In this document: positions 56,257-64,000 of the stretch, in pieces
Position numbering within the stretch: position 1 is the first letter of the stretch
How the letters are laid out: each line of letters begins with the position of its first letter
NCBI GenBank assembly: GCA_947487765.1
Contig: CANKXO010000003.1
Coordinates: 310,001-374,000 of the forward strand
DNA from: an uncultured Pseudomonadales bacterium
Lineage (GTDB): Bacteria > Pseudomonadota > Gammaproteobacteria > Pseudomonadales > Cellvibrionaceae
DNA length: 64,000 nucleotides
Direction: 5' to 3'
Notes under the pieces: model-generated
What the model was told of the DNA's origin: nothing
The model's database searches: none
The model's input: the letters and a program-made list of their open reading frames with translations, nothing else
Translations under genes and position numbers: made by a program

Positions 56257-58353
56257 ATGAACGCAGCCATTGTTCCCTTTCGATTACTGATCATTAATGA
56301 CTCGCAACAAGAAGCTCAGCGACTGACCAGCATGTTCCAAAATGCAGGTAAACCTTGTCGTGCTCAGCACATTGATTCTGAAGAAGCATTCAATAAAATT
56401 ATCGAAGAACAGAGCTGGGATCTAGCCATCGCTCATAGCGATTCTAATTCATTAACACCTGCAGCGGCTATTCGTGCAGTACGCAAATACAATCATGACT
56501 TACCACTCATTATCCTTGCTGAAGATGATGGCGACCGCTCTGTTGTCGATGGCATGAAGCTCGGCGCTTGCGATGTGGTAAAACTGGATGATGACCAACA
56601 TTTATTATTAGTCGTTAATCGGGAACTGGAAAACCGCCAGCAGCGGAAAAATACGCGAGCCGCAGAACGCAAAGTAAAGGAGATGGAGCAACGCAACCAT
56701 CAATTACTGGACAGCTCTAAAGACGGCATCGCCTTTATGCAAGACGGCATGTACATTTATGCCAATGATTCATTTGCAGAAATGTGCGGTTATGGGAATC
56801 GCGGCGATATTGAATATATGCCACTGATGGATATGATCAGTGCCGATAATCAAGAACGAGTTAAATCTTCACTCAAAAATTTTTCCTTACAAAACGAGTC
56901 TGCTCCCGAAGGCCGTTTATCTTTCCAGATAAAAACGTCATCTGGAGAGATGAAAAAAATTGATGCTGAATTACAACTCAGCAAGTACGAGGAAGAATCC
57001 TGCATACAGTTTACGCTTCCCGCAAATTTCACAGGCAATGAAGCGCTTGAAGCAGAAATAGCCAGCATTAAACATACTGATAGCCTGACGGGCTTATACA
57101 ATAAGACACACCTTAATCAGAAATTGAGTCAACTCGTTAACAGCGCAGCCGATGACGAAGTCGCTCATGCATTTTTCTATATCGATATCGATCAATTTGA
57201 AGAAAAAGTAGAAAGTCGTGTTGGCATTGATGGCGCAGACGAAGTACTAAAAGTCGTTAGTGATATTTTAAAATCACATAGCCAGCCTGACGATGTTTTG
57301 GCTCGACTTAGCGATCATGTCTTTGCCATTATCACGAATGAAGTGCATTTAGAAAAATTACTCAATACTGGCAATGTCTTATGCGAATCTATTCGTGAGC
57401 ACTTTTTTGAAGTGAAAAGCAATACCTTACGATTGACCGCTAGTGTCGGTATTGCAATGATTAACGAAACCAGCATTGATGCTCAGTCAGTTATCAAACA
57501 GGCCTCTCAAGCCATAGATAACTTACGCCACAAACAAGATAGCGAAGCAGGGGACGGTGCAAACCTCTTCCAGACGATAGAAGATGATCACACAGTATTA
57601 GTAAGCTCATTACAAAAAGCCCTTAATAACAATGACTTCAAATTATTGTTTCAACCCATTATTAGCTTACGTGGTGACGAAACTGAACGTTATGAAGTAT
57701 TGTTACGAATGCTGGATGAAAATGGAGAGGAGATTTCTCCCAACAACTTTCTGCAAACCGCAGAAAGTATGAAAATAATTACCAAAATCGATCGCTGGGT
57801 AATCCTTGAATCCATTAAACATCTCAGCAATCACAATAAGAAAAACGGACATGCACAGCTTATCGTTAATATTAGTCATAACACATTGTGTGATGAAACC
57901 GTCATACCCTGGCTAAAAGTCGCCTTTAAAGCAGCCAAAGTGGATCCAAAGTGTATTATTTTCCAAGCAAAAGAAACTGAAATTATCGAACACTTAACTT
58001 CCTCTAAGAAATTTATTGAGGAAGCGGCCTCAATGGGCATTGGATTTTGTGTTAACCAATTTGGTTGCGCACTGGATCCTTTCTCGCTTCTTGAACATAT
58101 TGAAGTCGAACACATCAAAATCGATGGCTCCTTCTCGGTGGATATTCAGGAAAACCCAGATAACACTGAAGCTATTGAACAATTGCTTAAAGAGCTTCAC
58201 AGCCGAAGCAAAGTCACGATTATCCCTCTGGTTGAAAATGCCAGCATTCTGTCCAAGCTATGGAAAATGGGCGTTCATTGCATCCAAGGGTACTATTTAC
58301 AACCACCCAGCATGGCAATGAATTATGAATTTGGAGTAGAAAGCGCCGGATAG
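56257..58353 (+). CDS. fimX: FimX-like REC-PAS-GGDEF-EAL protein with both catalytic signatures lost
   Basis: 698 residues. A receiver-like domain (LLIINDSQQEAQRLTSMF), a PAS domain (about 150-265, LLDSSKDGIAFMQDGMYIYA), a GGDEF domain with LSDHVF in place of GGDEF (about residue 350), and an EAL domain with EVLLRM in place of EAL-LR (about 480), where the catalytic Asp/Glu set is also altered (ITKIDRWVILE; VNQFGCALDPFSLLEH). These losses match FimX, a c-di-GMP receptor that localises to the cell pole and controls type IV pilus assembly. Context (PilZ-like gene before it, serB after) matches Pseudomonas. c-di-GMP binding via EVL is inferred. Confidence 0.88.
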   Translation: MNAAIVPFRLLIINDSQQEAQRLTSMFQNAGKPCRAQHIDSEEAFNKIIEEQSWDLAIAHSDSNSLTPAAAIRAVRKYNHDLPLIILAEDDGDRSVVDGMKLGACDVVKLDDDQHLLLVVNRELENRQQRKNTRAAERKVKEMEQRNHQLLDSSKDGIAFMQDGMYIYANDSFAEMCGYGNRGDIEYMPLMDMISADNQERVKSSLKNFSLQNESAPEGRLSFQIKTSSGEMKKIDAELQLSKYEEESCIQFTLPANFTGNEALEAEIASIKHTDSLTGLYNKTHLNQKLSQLVNSAADDEVAHAFFYIDIDQFEEKVESRVGIDGADEVLKVVSDILKSHSQPDDVLARLSDHVFAIITNEVHLEKLLNTGNVLCESIREHFFEVKSNTLRLTASVGIAMINETSIDAQSVIKQASQAIDNLRHKQDSEAGDGANLFQTIEDDHTVLVSSLQKALNNNDFKLLFQPIISLRGDETERYEVLLRMLDENGEEISPNNFLQTAESMKIITKIDRWVILESIKHLSNHNKKNGHAQLIVNISHNTLCDETVIPWLKVAFKAAKVDPKCIIFQAKETEIIEHLTSSKKFIEEAASMGIGFCVNQFGCALDPFSLLEHIEVEHIKIDGSFSVDIQENPDNTEAIEQLLKELHSRSKVTIIPLVENASILSKLWKMGVHCIQGYYLQPPSMAMNYEFGVESAG

Positions 58354-58375
58354 TCTCCTCTCCTGATCATGTTAT

Positions 58376-59647
58376 TCAGTGATCACCCAAGGTTGCCATA
58401 TCCCTATCGCTTAATCCCATTAGGTATAAAATAGCATCGAGGCCTAACTGACTAATAGACTGCTTTGCGGATGCTTTTACCAATGGTTTAGCTCTAAAAG
58501 CAATTCCAAGCCCTGCAATACTTAGCATTGGCAAATCATTAGCCCCATCACCAACAGCAATCACCTGCTCCAAGCTAATATTTTCTTTAGTGGCAAGCTC
58601 ACGTAACAAACTCGCTTTACGCTCTCCGTTAACAACATCACCAACAACGCGACCAGTCACTTTACCATGAGCAATATCTAACTGATTGGCAAATACGTAA
58701 TCCACTCCCAGCTTACGCTGTAGGCTCCGCCCGAAATAATCAAAACCACCTGATAAAATAGCCGTCTTATAACCCAGGTGCTTTAAAGTCTTGAATAGGC
58801 GTTCAGCCCCTTCCGTTAGCTTCAAACGATCAGCCACCGATTCAAGAACGTTTTCATCAAGACCTTTAAGTAAAGCCATACGCTTTGAAAAGCTCTGATT
58901 AAAATCCAGCTCACCGGCCATTGCGGCCTCAGTAATAGCGGCAACTTGATCACCGACTCCTGCCTCAATCGCCAATTCGTCAATCACTTCAGCCTCAATA
59001 AGGGTGGAGTCCATATCAAAACACACTAAACGACGATTGCGTCGATAAATCGTGTCCTCTTGAACAGCAATATCAATATCGTGAGATGCTGACAACTCCA
59101 TAAATGCTGCACGCAGCTCCGGCAGATTTTCAGGCGTTCCGCGCGCTGAAAATTCAACAGATGACTTGGTTTGTGCTGGAAGTGAATCAAGAGGTATACG
59201 CCCTGATAGGCGAGTAATATGGTCGAAACTCAGGCCATGTTGCGCAGCAACTGTAGTGAGTGAAGCAATATGCTCCGCAGTGATTTGCCTAGCGAGTAAA
59301 GTAACAATATGTCTCGCCTTACCTTGCTTAGCCACCCATTCGGCATAACTACTGTGATCAACCACTTCAAATTTAACACGATTGTCTACGGATTGAACCG
59401 CTGCCTTGATCTCTTGCTGCAAAAGAATCTGATCGCAATCGTTAGGGATAGTAATCAGCATTCCCAAATTTAAATGATTGTGTATGACTGCCTGCCCAAT
59501 ATCCAAAATATTGACCTTATGCCCTGTGAGTATGCGAGTAATCGAAGATGTTATACCCGGCTGATCAGTCCCAAAGATACTGAGTAATACGATATTTTCA
59601 TCTTGAGCACTGATAGAACTCTCTCCTTTTTCATTGTTGTGAATCAT
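58376..59647 (-). CDS. serB: Phosphoserine phosphatase SerB with N-terminal ACT domains
   Basis: Last step of serine synthesis. 423 residues from ATG 59647 (an in-frame TTG at 59659 would add four residues). Two ACT-like domains (IVLLSIFGTDQPGITSSITR, VDHSSYAEWVAKQGKARHIV), then the HAD phosphatase: VCFDMDSTLIEAEVIDELA, LSGGFDYFGRSLQRKLGVDY, GDGANDLPMLSIAGLGIA. Convergent with fimX, 22 bases apart; divergent from the YtjB-like gene 63 bases away. Confidence 0.95.
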   Translation of the reverse strand: MIHNNEKGESSISAQDENIVLLSIFGTDQPGITSSITRILTGHKVNILDIGQAVIHNHLNLGMLITIPNDCDQILLQQEIKAAVQSVDNRVKFEVVDHSSYAEWVAKQGKARHIVTLLARQITAEHIASLTTVAAQHGLSFDHITRLSGRIPLDSLPAQTKSSVEFSARGTPENLPELRAAFMELSASHDIDIAVQEDTIYRRNRRLVCFDMDSTLIEAEVIDELAIEAGVGDQVAAITEAAMAGELDFNQSFSKRMALLKGLDENVLESVADRLKLTEGAERLFKTLKHLGYKTAILSGGFDYFGRSLQRKLGVDYVFANQLDIAHGKVTGRVVGDVVNGERKASLLRELATKENISLEQVIAVGDGANDLPMLSIAGLGIAFRAKPLVKASAKQSISQLGLDAILYLMGLSDRDMATLGDH

Positions 59648-59710
59648 AACAAGGTTCAACTAAAAACTTGGCTATTATAGCGGGAATGATTACGTTAAAA
59701 TAGTTGGTCT

Positions 59711-60865
59711 ATGGAGATTACGAAAAAAATGAATCGAGCTATCAACATCCACAATACTCGACTAGGATCATGGTTACGACAGAATAAACTGGGTACACGA
59801 TTGATACTGACCTGCCTTGCCAGCTTTATTTTCTTTTGCATGGCTCTTGGCTTTATTATTAATACTCACCACACCCAGCAACAGCAGATTATTACTGCTC
59901 ACGGGCATACAACCAGCCAACTGGCAACCAGCCAATTGACAGTATCAATGGGCAACAACAATTTAATTGGCTTACAATCTTTATTAAATGATTTAGTTAA
60001 GCAAGAACGTGTAGTTAATGCCGTCATTTATGATGTCGATAATAAAATTATCGTGCAATCTGGCAACATTAATACACTCACACCTGAACATCACAAAGCA
60101 TTTACATCTCCCATTACTTTAGACAATACAATTCTTGGCTCTCTCACCATCACCTTTGATACAAAAACTGAAAAAGAGCATTGGGTCATTTTTTTACTGG
60201 CTCTAGCTGCAATATTGCCCATAGTAATCAACATTCTTTTAATTCGCAGAGGAATACCTAGAGAACTTTTACCACCTCATACGAATACAACAACAGAAGA
60301 ACCAGAAGACATATCGACAAAAAACATACCTATCGAGCCGACTCACTGCTCCTTGCTTGTCGTACATATACATACACTAGATAAACTCTATCAACAGCTA
60401 AATGCTGAAGCACGTCAAAAACAGTTCGACAAACTTCAAACAACCATCAAAAAAGTACTCACGCTGTACTCTGGACAACAAGTAGCTGCTAGCCCCGACT
60501 GTGTCATATTAAGATTTGAAGATTCCGACATTACTGGATGCTCATTCAGTGCATTGTGTTGCGCTCACTTATTGAGAGAGTTTAGCGAACAACAGCAATG
60601 GTTAATTTATTTATCTACTATTTTATACAATGAAAAAGATAATTTTAATGCCGCCCATAACTTACCGGCTTTAAGGCAATATTTAAATAATATTAAAAAG
60701 CCTGGCGAATTATTAGTAACGAACAATTCAATTGAAAACAGTTCGTTAAGTGAACGCCTGCAATTAGAAACCTGCCCTTCAAACGGCTTTAGAAAAGTGA
60801 TTAAATTTTCTGACAACCATGAGAATTTGTTAAAAAATCAGCTATCCCATCTTATCAACACCTAA
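59711..60865 (+). CDS. YtjB/AhpA-like membrane protein upstream of serB
   Basis: 384 residues; the start is uncertain between ATG 59711 and ATG 59729, neither with a strong ribosome-binding site. Two membrane helices (about 31-50 and 157-178) frame a periplasmic domain of about 100 residues; after the second helix a cytoplasmic domain resembles an adenylyl-cyclase-like fold (LLVVHIHTLDKLYQQLNAE, EDSDITGCSFSALCCAHLLREF). Homologues sit beside serB in many gammaproteobacteria (E. coli YtjB/SMP). Function unknown. Confidence 0.75.
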   Translation: MEITKKMNRAINIHNTRLGSWLRQNKLGTRLILTCLASFIFFCMALGFIINTHHTQQQQIITAHGHTTSQLATSQLTVSMGNNNLIGLQSLLNDLVKQERVVNAVIYDVDNKIIVQSGNINTLTPEHHKAFTSPITLDNTILGSLTITFDTKTEKEHWVIFLLALAAILPIVINILLIRRGIPRELLPPHTNTTTEEPEDISTKNIPIEPTHCSLLVVHIHTLDKLYQQLNAEARQKQFDKLQTTIKKVLTLYSGQQVAASPDCVILRFEDSDITGCSFSALCCAHLLREFSEQQQWLIYLSTILYNEKDNFNAAHNLPALRQYLNNIKKPGELLVTNNSIENSSLSERLQLETCPSNGFRKVIKFSDNHENLLKNQLSHLINT

Positions 60866-60905
60866 GACTAATACCCACAATCAGAAATAACCTCTCTGCC
60901 AGCTT

Positions 60906-60945
60906 TAGTCATAAAAATTTAATAAAAAATTTACATACGTGTCAT
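60906..60945 (+). promoter_or_regulatory. Weak Pho-box-like half sites before olsF
   Basis: TAGTCAT at 60906-60912 and GTGTCAT at 60939-60945, spaced by 33 bases (three 11-base steps). Each resembles the CTGTCAT unit of Pho boxes; the two intervening positions do not. Suggestive only, since ornithine-lipid genes are often phosphate-regulated. Confidence 0.2.
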
Positions 60946-60999
60946 AACGCAGCGGTAATGTTAGCCCCTGCAATCTAATCTTAGCTTGGCGAACTCAAA

Positions 61000-62751
61000 A
61001 TGCTTGATACCGAAAAGGACTACAGCGAAGAACCTATTATTCAAAAGATAGCTGATCGTCGAGCATCGGGCTTTTCCAAAAAATTTAAATCGAAAGATTA
61101 CTCTCGCTTCCTTAATAAAAACTTGTTATCGAATAGAGAAAATTTTCACGATTTCTTATCCGTAGACGACACCAAGTCTGGCTTTGATTTTATTGAACAG
61201 ATATTCGAATATTTTAACTTTAAATTTATTGTTGAAAATGATGGATTAAAAAACATTCCCGAAAATGGTTCTTTAATAATCATTGCCAATCAAGCTACAG
61301 GACCGTTAGATGCATTATCATTACTGAAAGCAGTAGGAGAAATAAGGACTGACATTAAAGTTGTCGCTGACAGCACATTAATAAACTTCAATGCACTAAA
61401 AAGCTTTCTAATTCCCTTACCAACACTTGATAAAAATAACCCAAAAGATATAGAAAAAGCATTACTCAACCAAGAAGCTATAATTATTTTTCCAGCACTT
61501 GGCTATTCTCGTAACAACATTTTTAACTTACAAGAAATGGGGATTAAAATAAAGGAGCGATTCTGGAATAGGGAATTCATTAAATTATCCCAACAATTCA
61601 AATCACCTATCTTACCTATATTAATGCAAGCAAAAAAGCCTGCTTTTTTTCACACAATAACCATACTTTCGAAAATCATTGACGGAAAGCTACCAAATAA
61701 AAACATGGAAGATAGGTCAACAGGCATAATATCCCTAACAATAGGAAAAGCCATACCGTTTAATAGACTAATCAACTACAAGCTTAGCGAAAAAAATTTA
61801 ACTAAACGCATTCAAAAACACCTCTATAAACTCAAAAAAAACAATCATAAAGAGTTCATAACAGAAAAGTCCCTCGCACAGCCAGAAAAAACTAAAAAGC
61901 TTATTAACTCATTATCTACGGCTACGATTTTGGGGGAAACACGCGACCAAAACACTATTTATCTCGCGAGTTATCGGAAAAAATCTTCATTAATAAAGGA
62001 AATTGGGCGACTTCGAGAATATACTTTTCGACAAGTAGGGGAAGGCACAGGATCGAGTCGTGATCTTGATAACTATGACAAGTATTATCGGCATCTTGTC
62101 TTATGGCATAAGGAAAGCCAACAAATTATTGGCGCCTATAGAATTGGCGAAGCTGGGAGACTGATCGCCGAACATGGAGTCAACGGTTTATATACCGCTA
62201 GCCTCTATAATTTTTCTGATAAAGCAATCCCGTACCTAAAGCAAGGGCTAGAACTAGGACGCAGTTTTATTCACCCCGATTTTTGGGGAAAATCTAGTCT
62301 TGACTATTTATGGCAAGGTATTGGAGCATTTATACGACACAACCCTGAAATACGTTACGTGCTTGGACCTGTTAGTATAAGCGCTGATTACCCCAAAATC
62401 TTAACAGATGAGCTGGTTTTCTATTTTAAGAAATACTATCAAGCAGACAAGATGTTAGCTAAAGCCAATAATCCATACCAAATTTCATTACAAGAAGAGC
62501 AGCGACTACATTCGCTCTATCTTACATCAAATGCCAAAGAAGGGATGGAACTATTGCAGAAAAATTTTAAAGCCAAAGGCTATAAAATACCTGTTTTATT
62601 CAAACAATATACATCTTTATATGAAGAAGATGGTATCAAGTTGCTTGCTTTTAATATTGATCCTGATTTTGCAAATTGCGTTGATGCTTTATTGCTAGGC
62701 GATCTGGAAAAATTTAAGAAGAAAAAACGAGAACGCTATATTGGTATATAG
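61000..62751 (+). CDS. olsF: OlsF-like fused acyltransferase (PlsC-type domain + OlsB-type GNAT)
   Basis: 583 residues. N-terminal part: a lysophospholipid-acyltransferase domain (IVENDGLKNIPENGSLIIIA, LLKAVGEIRTDIKVVADSTL). Its signature is IANQATGPLDAL: where OlsF/hemolysin-type enzymes have Asn-His, this protein has Asn97-Gln98, and the later FP-x-G motif reads FPALGYSRN instead of FPAGEVSR. C-terminal part (from about 310): an OlsB-like GNAT with LREYTFRQVGEGTGSSRDLD, IIGAYRIGEAGRLIAEHGVN, LELGRSFIHPDFWGKSSLDY and PEIRYVLGPVSISADYPKIL. OlsF makes ornithine lipids; whether this one can complete the O-acylation is uncertain given the Gln98. Confidence 0.82.
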   Translation: MLDTEKDYSEEPIIQKIADRRASGFSKKFKSKDYSRFLNKNLLSNRENFHDFLSVDDTKSGFDFIEQIFEYFNFKFIVENDGLKNIPENGSLIIIANQATGPLDALSLLKAVGEIRTDIKVVADSTLINFNALKSFLIPLPTLDKNNPKDIEKALLNQEAIIIFPALGYSRNNIFNLQEMGIKIKERFWNREFIKLSQQFKSPILPILMQAKKPAFFHTITILSKIIDGKLPNKNMEDRSTGIISLTIGKAIPFNRLINYKLSEKNLTKRIQKHLYKLKKNNHKEFITEKSLAQPEKTKKLINSLSTATILGETRDQNTIYLASYRKKSSLIKEIGRLREYTFRQVGEGTGSSRDLDNYDKYYRHLVLWHKESQQIIGAYRIGEAGRLIAEHGVNGLYTASLYNFSDKAIPYLKQGLELGRSFIHPDFWGKSSLDYLWQGIGAFIRHNPEIRYVLGPVSISADYPKILTDELVFYFKKYYQADKMLAKANNPYQISLQEEQRLHSLYLTSNAKEGMELLQKNFKAKGYKIPVLFKQYTSLYEEDGIKLLAFNIDPDFANCVDALLLGDLEKFKKKKRERYIGI

Positions 62752-62775
62752 CTAGTTTTGCAGACAGCTACATTA

Positions 62776-63999
62776 TTACTTATTTCTCTTTGTTGATATT
62801 AATTTCTTTTCAAAGCTATCAATTGACAACGACTTAGAGAAGAAAAAACCTTGCCCGAAATCACATCCGGCTGACTTTAAAAAGTCATACTGCTCTTGTG
62901 TTTCAATACCTTCAGCAACAACCTGCAATTTGAGTCGGTGAGCCATAACAATAATTGCCTCACAGAGTGCCTCTTCATTAGACCCTGGGCGCAAATGCTC
63001 AACAAAAGAGCGGTCTATTTTTAAATAATCAATATCAAGCTTCTGCAAATATGCCAGAGAAGAATACCCGGTACCGAAATCATCAAGCGCTACTTGGATA
63101 CCAACATCCCGCAACATTAGTAGCTTATTTACGACGGCCTGATCAGTGTCCATAATCAAGCCTTCTGTAATTTCTATCAATACCGCACCACCTGACAAAC
63201 CAACTGCCTTAAGCCTATCGTGCCAAGTTTCAATTTGATTTTGCCCTTCTCTAAACTGAAGAGGAGAGGCATTAATGCTAATCTGAAAACTCTCGTCGTA
63301 CTGTACTCGCCAATGCCTGACCGTACGCAACACCGTAGAAAAAACCCATTCACCAATACGATTAATAGTGCCGTTTTCTTCTGCAATTGCAACAAATTCA
63401 GCTGAATTTATTGGTCCTCGTTCAGGATGCTCCCATCGCAATAATGCTTCAGCTTTACGAATCCTGCCATCAGAAAAAGAAACAATGGGTTGATATTCGA
63501 GATAAAACTGATCTTGTGACAACGCATCATGCAAGTCTCGACTTAAACGCATTCTATCCAACGCTTTTTCTTGCATTTTTTCAGTAAAATACTGAAAACA
63601 ATTCCGCCCATTATTTTTAGCGAAATACATCGCTTGATCGGATTTTTTTAATAATCCATCAACATCAATCGCATCATCGGGGAAAAAGGCTATACCTATA
63701 CTGGTTGAAATAAATGCTTTATTAACATCTAAGACAAATGGTTCAGATAATGAATCCAGTATGCTATTAGCAATACGGTCTATGTGAACAACATCTTCAA
63801 CCTGCTCTATCGTAATACAGAATTCATCCCCACCTAGACGACAAACGGTATCCGCTTCGCGGACGCACCCATTCAGCCTTCGCCCCGCCTCTTTTAGTAA
63901 TTTATCACCAACATCGTGACCCAAGGTATCATTCACCTCTTTAAACTTATCAAGGTCCAGAGATAATACGGCTATTTTTGATTTATTTCTCTGTGCTTT
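62776..63999 (-). CDS. GGDEF-EAL c-di-GMP protein, N-terminus beyond window
   Basis: The frame continues past the window edge; visible 407 codons start within a GGDEF domain (VLSLDLDKFKEVNDTLGHDV; an intact LGGDEF follows at about 65 residues in). The EAL domain is complete with KAEALLRWEHPERGPI, SINASPLQF, VLIEITEGLIM, ALDDFGTGYSSLAYL, LKIDRSFV and VVAEGIETQEQ. Both catalytic domains appear intact, so it may make and break c-di-GMP. An internal GTG at 63936 is not the true start. It converges on olsF with a 24-base gap. Confidence 0.93.
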   Translation of the reverse strand, partial: KAQRNKSKIAVLSLDLDKFKEVNDTLGHDVGDKLLKEAGRRLNGCVREADTVCRLGGDEFCITIEQVEDVVHIDRIANSILDSLSEPFVLDVNKAFISTSIGIAFFPDDAIDVDGLLKKSDQAMYFAKNNGRNCFQYFTEKMQEKALDRMRLSRDLHDALSQDQFYLEYQPIVSFSDGRIRKAEALLRWEHPERGPINSAEFVAIAEENGTINRIGEWVFSTVLRTVRHWRVQYDESFQISINASPLQFREGQNQIETWHDRLKAVGLSGGAVLIEITEGLIMDTDQAVVNKLLMLRDVGIQVALDDFGTGYSSLAYLQKLDIDYLKIDRSFVEHLRPGSNEEALCEAIIVMAHRLKLQVVAEGIETQEQYDFLKSAGCDFGQGFFFSKSLSIDSFEKKLISTKRNK

Positions 64000-64000
64000 T

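Overview
The window reads as a chromosomal segment of an AT-rich, free-living (probably marine) gammaproteobacterium of the broad Pseudomonadales/Cellvibrionales/Oceanospirillales assemblage. Support comes from gene order: lptD-surA-pdxA-rsmA-apaG-apaH; tsaD divergent from rpsU-yqeY; dnaG-rpoD followed by tRNA-Ile(CAU); a Pseudomonas-like block of PilZ-like protein, fimX, serB and a YtjB-like membrane protein; and a complete EF-P lysylation set (efp, epmA, epmB). This placement is inference from gene content; no species call is made.

Layout. 1-4757: outer-membrane biogenesis and the surA-apaH operon. 4782-7322: galE, a DMT exporter, and a gene-free interval holding two copies of a hairpin-rich repeat plus an orphan intrinsic terminator. 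7323-11197: cca, a FolM-type pteridine reductase, then folK, folB and tsaD on the other strand. 11445-12183: rpsU and yqeY. 12184-24777: about 12.6 kb of accessory genes lying between yqeY and dnaG, i.e. inside the usually compact macromolecular-synthesis block (membrane protein, SGNH-like lipoprotein, PhoD phosphatase, ABC exporter, KatG, YbaN-like protein, amine oxidase + SDR with a divergent TetR). 24778-29094: dnaG, rpoD and the tRNA. 29135-29649: a macro-domain pseudogene with three frame breaks. 29809-36912: creD, then small regulator-enzyme modules (DUF4442/MarR, AhpD-like + methyltransferase/HxlR, TetR). 35710-41436: a tripartite RND efflux operon. 41519-51518: oxidoreductase, c-di-GMP enzymes, PpiC, HopJ-family protein, SrkA, CysE, EpmA and small stress-type proteins. 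51628-54349: LysR, efp, epmB. 54448-64000: PilZ-like protein, FimX, SerB, YtjB-like protein, an OlsF-like fused acyltransferase, and a GGDEF-EAL protein cut by the window edge.

How the genes fit together. Most of the window is housekeeping. The accessory parts are mainly oxidative/xenobiotic stress defence (KatG, RND pump, amine oxidase/SDR, quinone-type monooxygenase, AhpD-like protein) and c-di-GMP signalling (three GGDEF-EAL proteins, FimX and a PilZ-like partner within about 22 kb). Several regulators carry clear candidate operators: the same 16-bp TTGAC-N6-GTCAA palindrome lies before both the TetR gene at 34976 and the RND operon at 35710; a 17-bp perfect inverted repeat lies upstream of marR; two related palindromes lie between the SDR gene and its TetR gene; and a 9-bp direct repeat spaced by two helical turns precedes the HxlR gene. 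I did not find an unmistakably new defence or mobile system. The most unexplained items are the repeat/terminator element at 6905-7103, the OlsF-like protein with an altered acyltransferase motif, and the SGNH-like lipoprotein.
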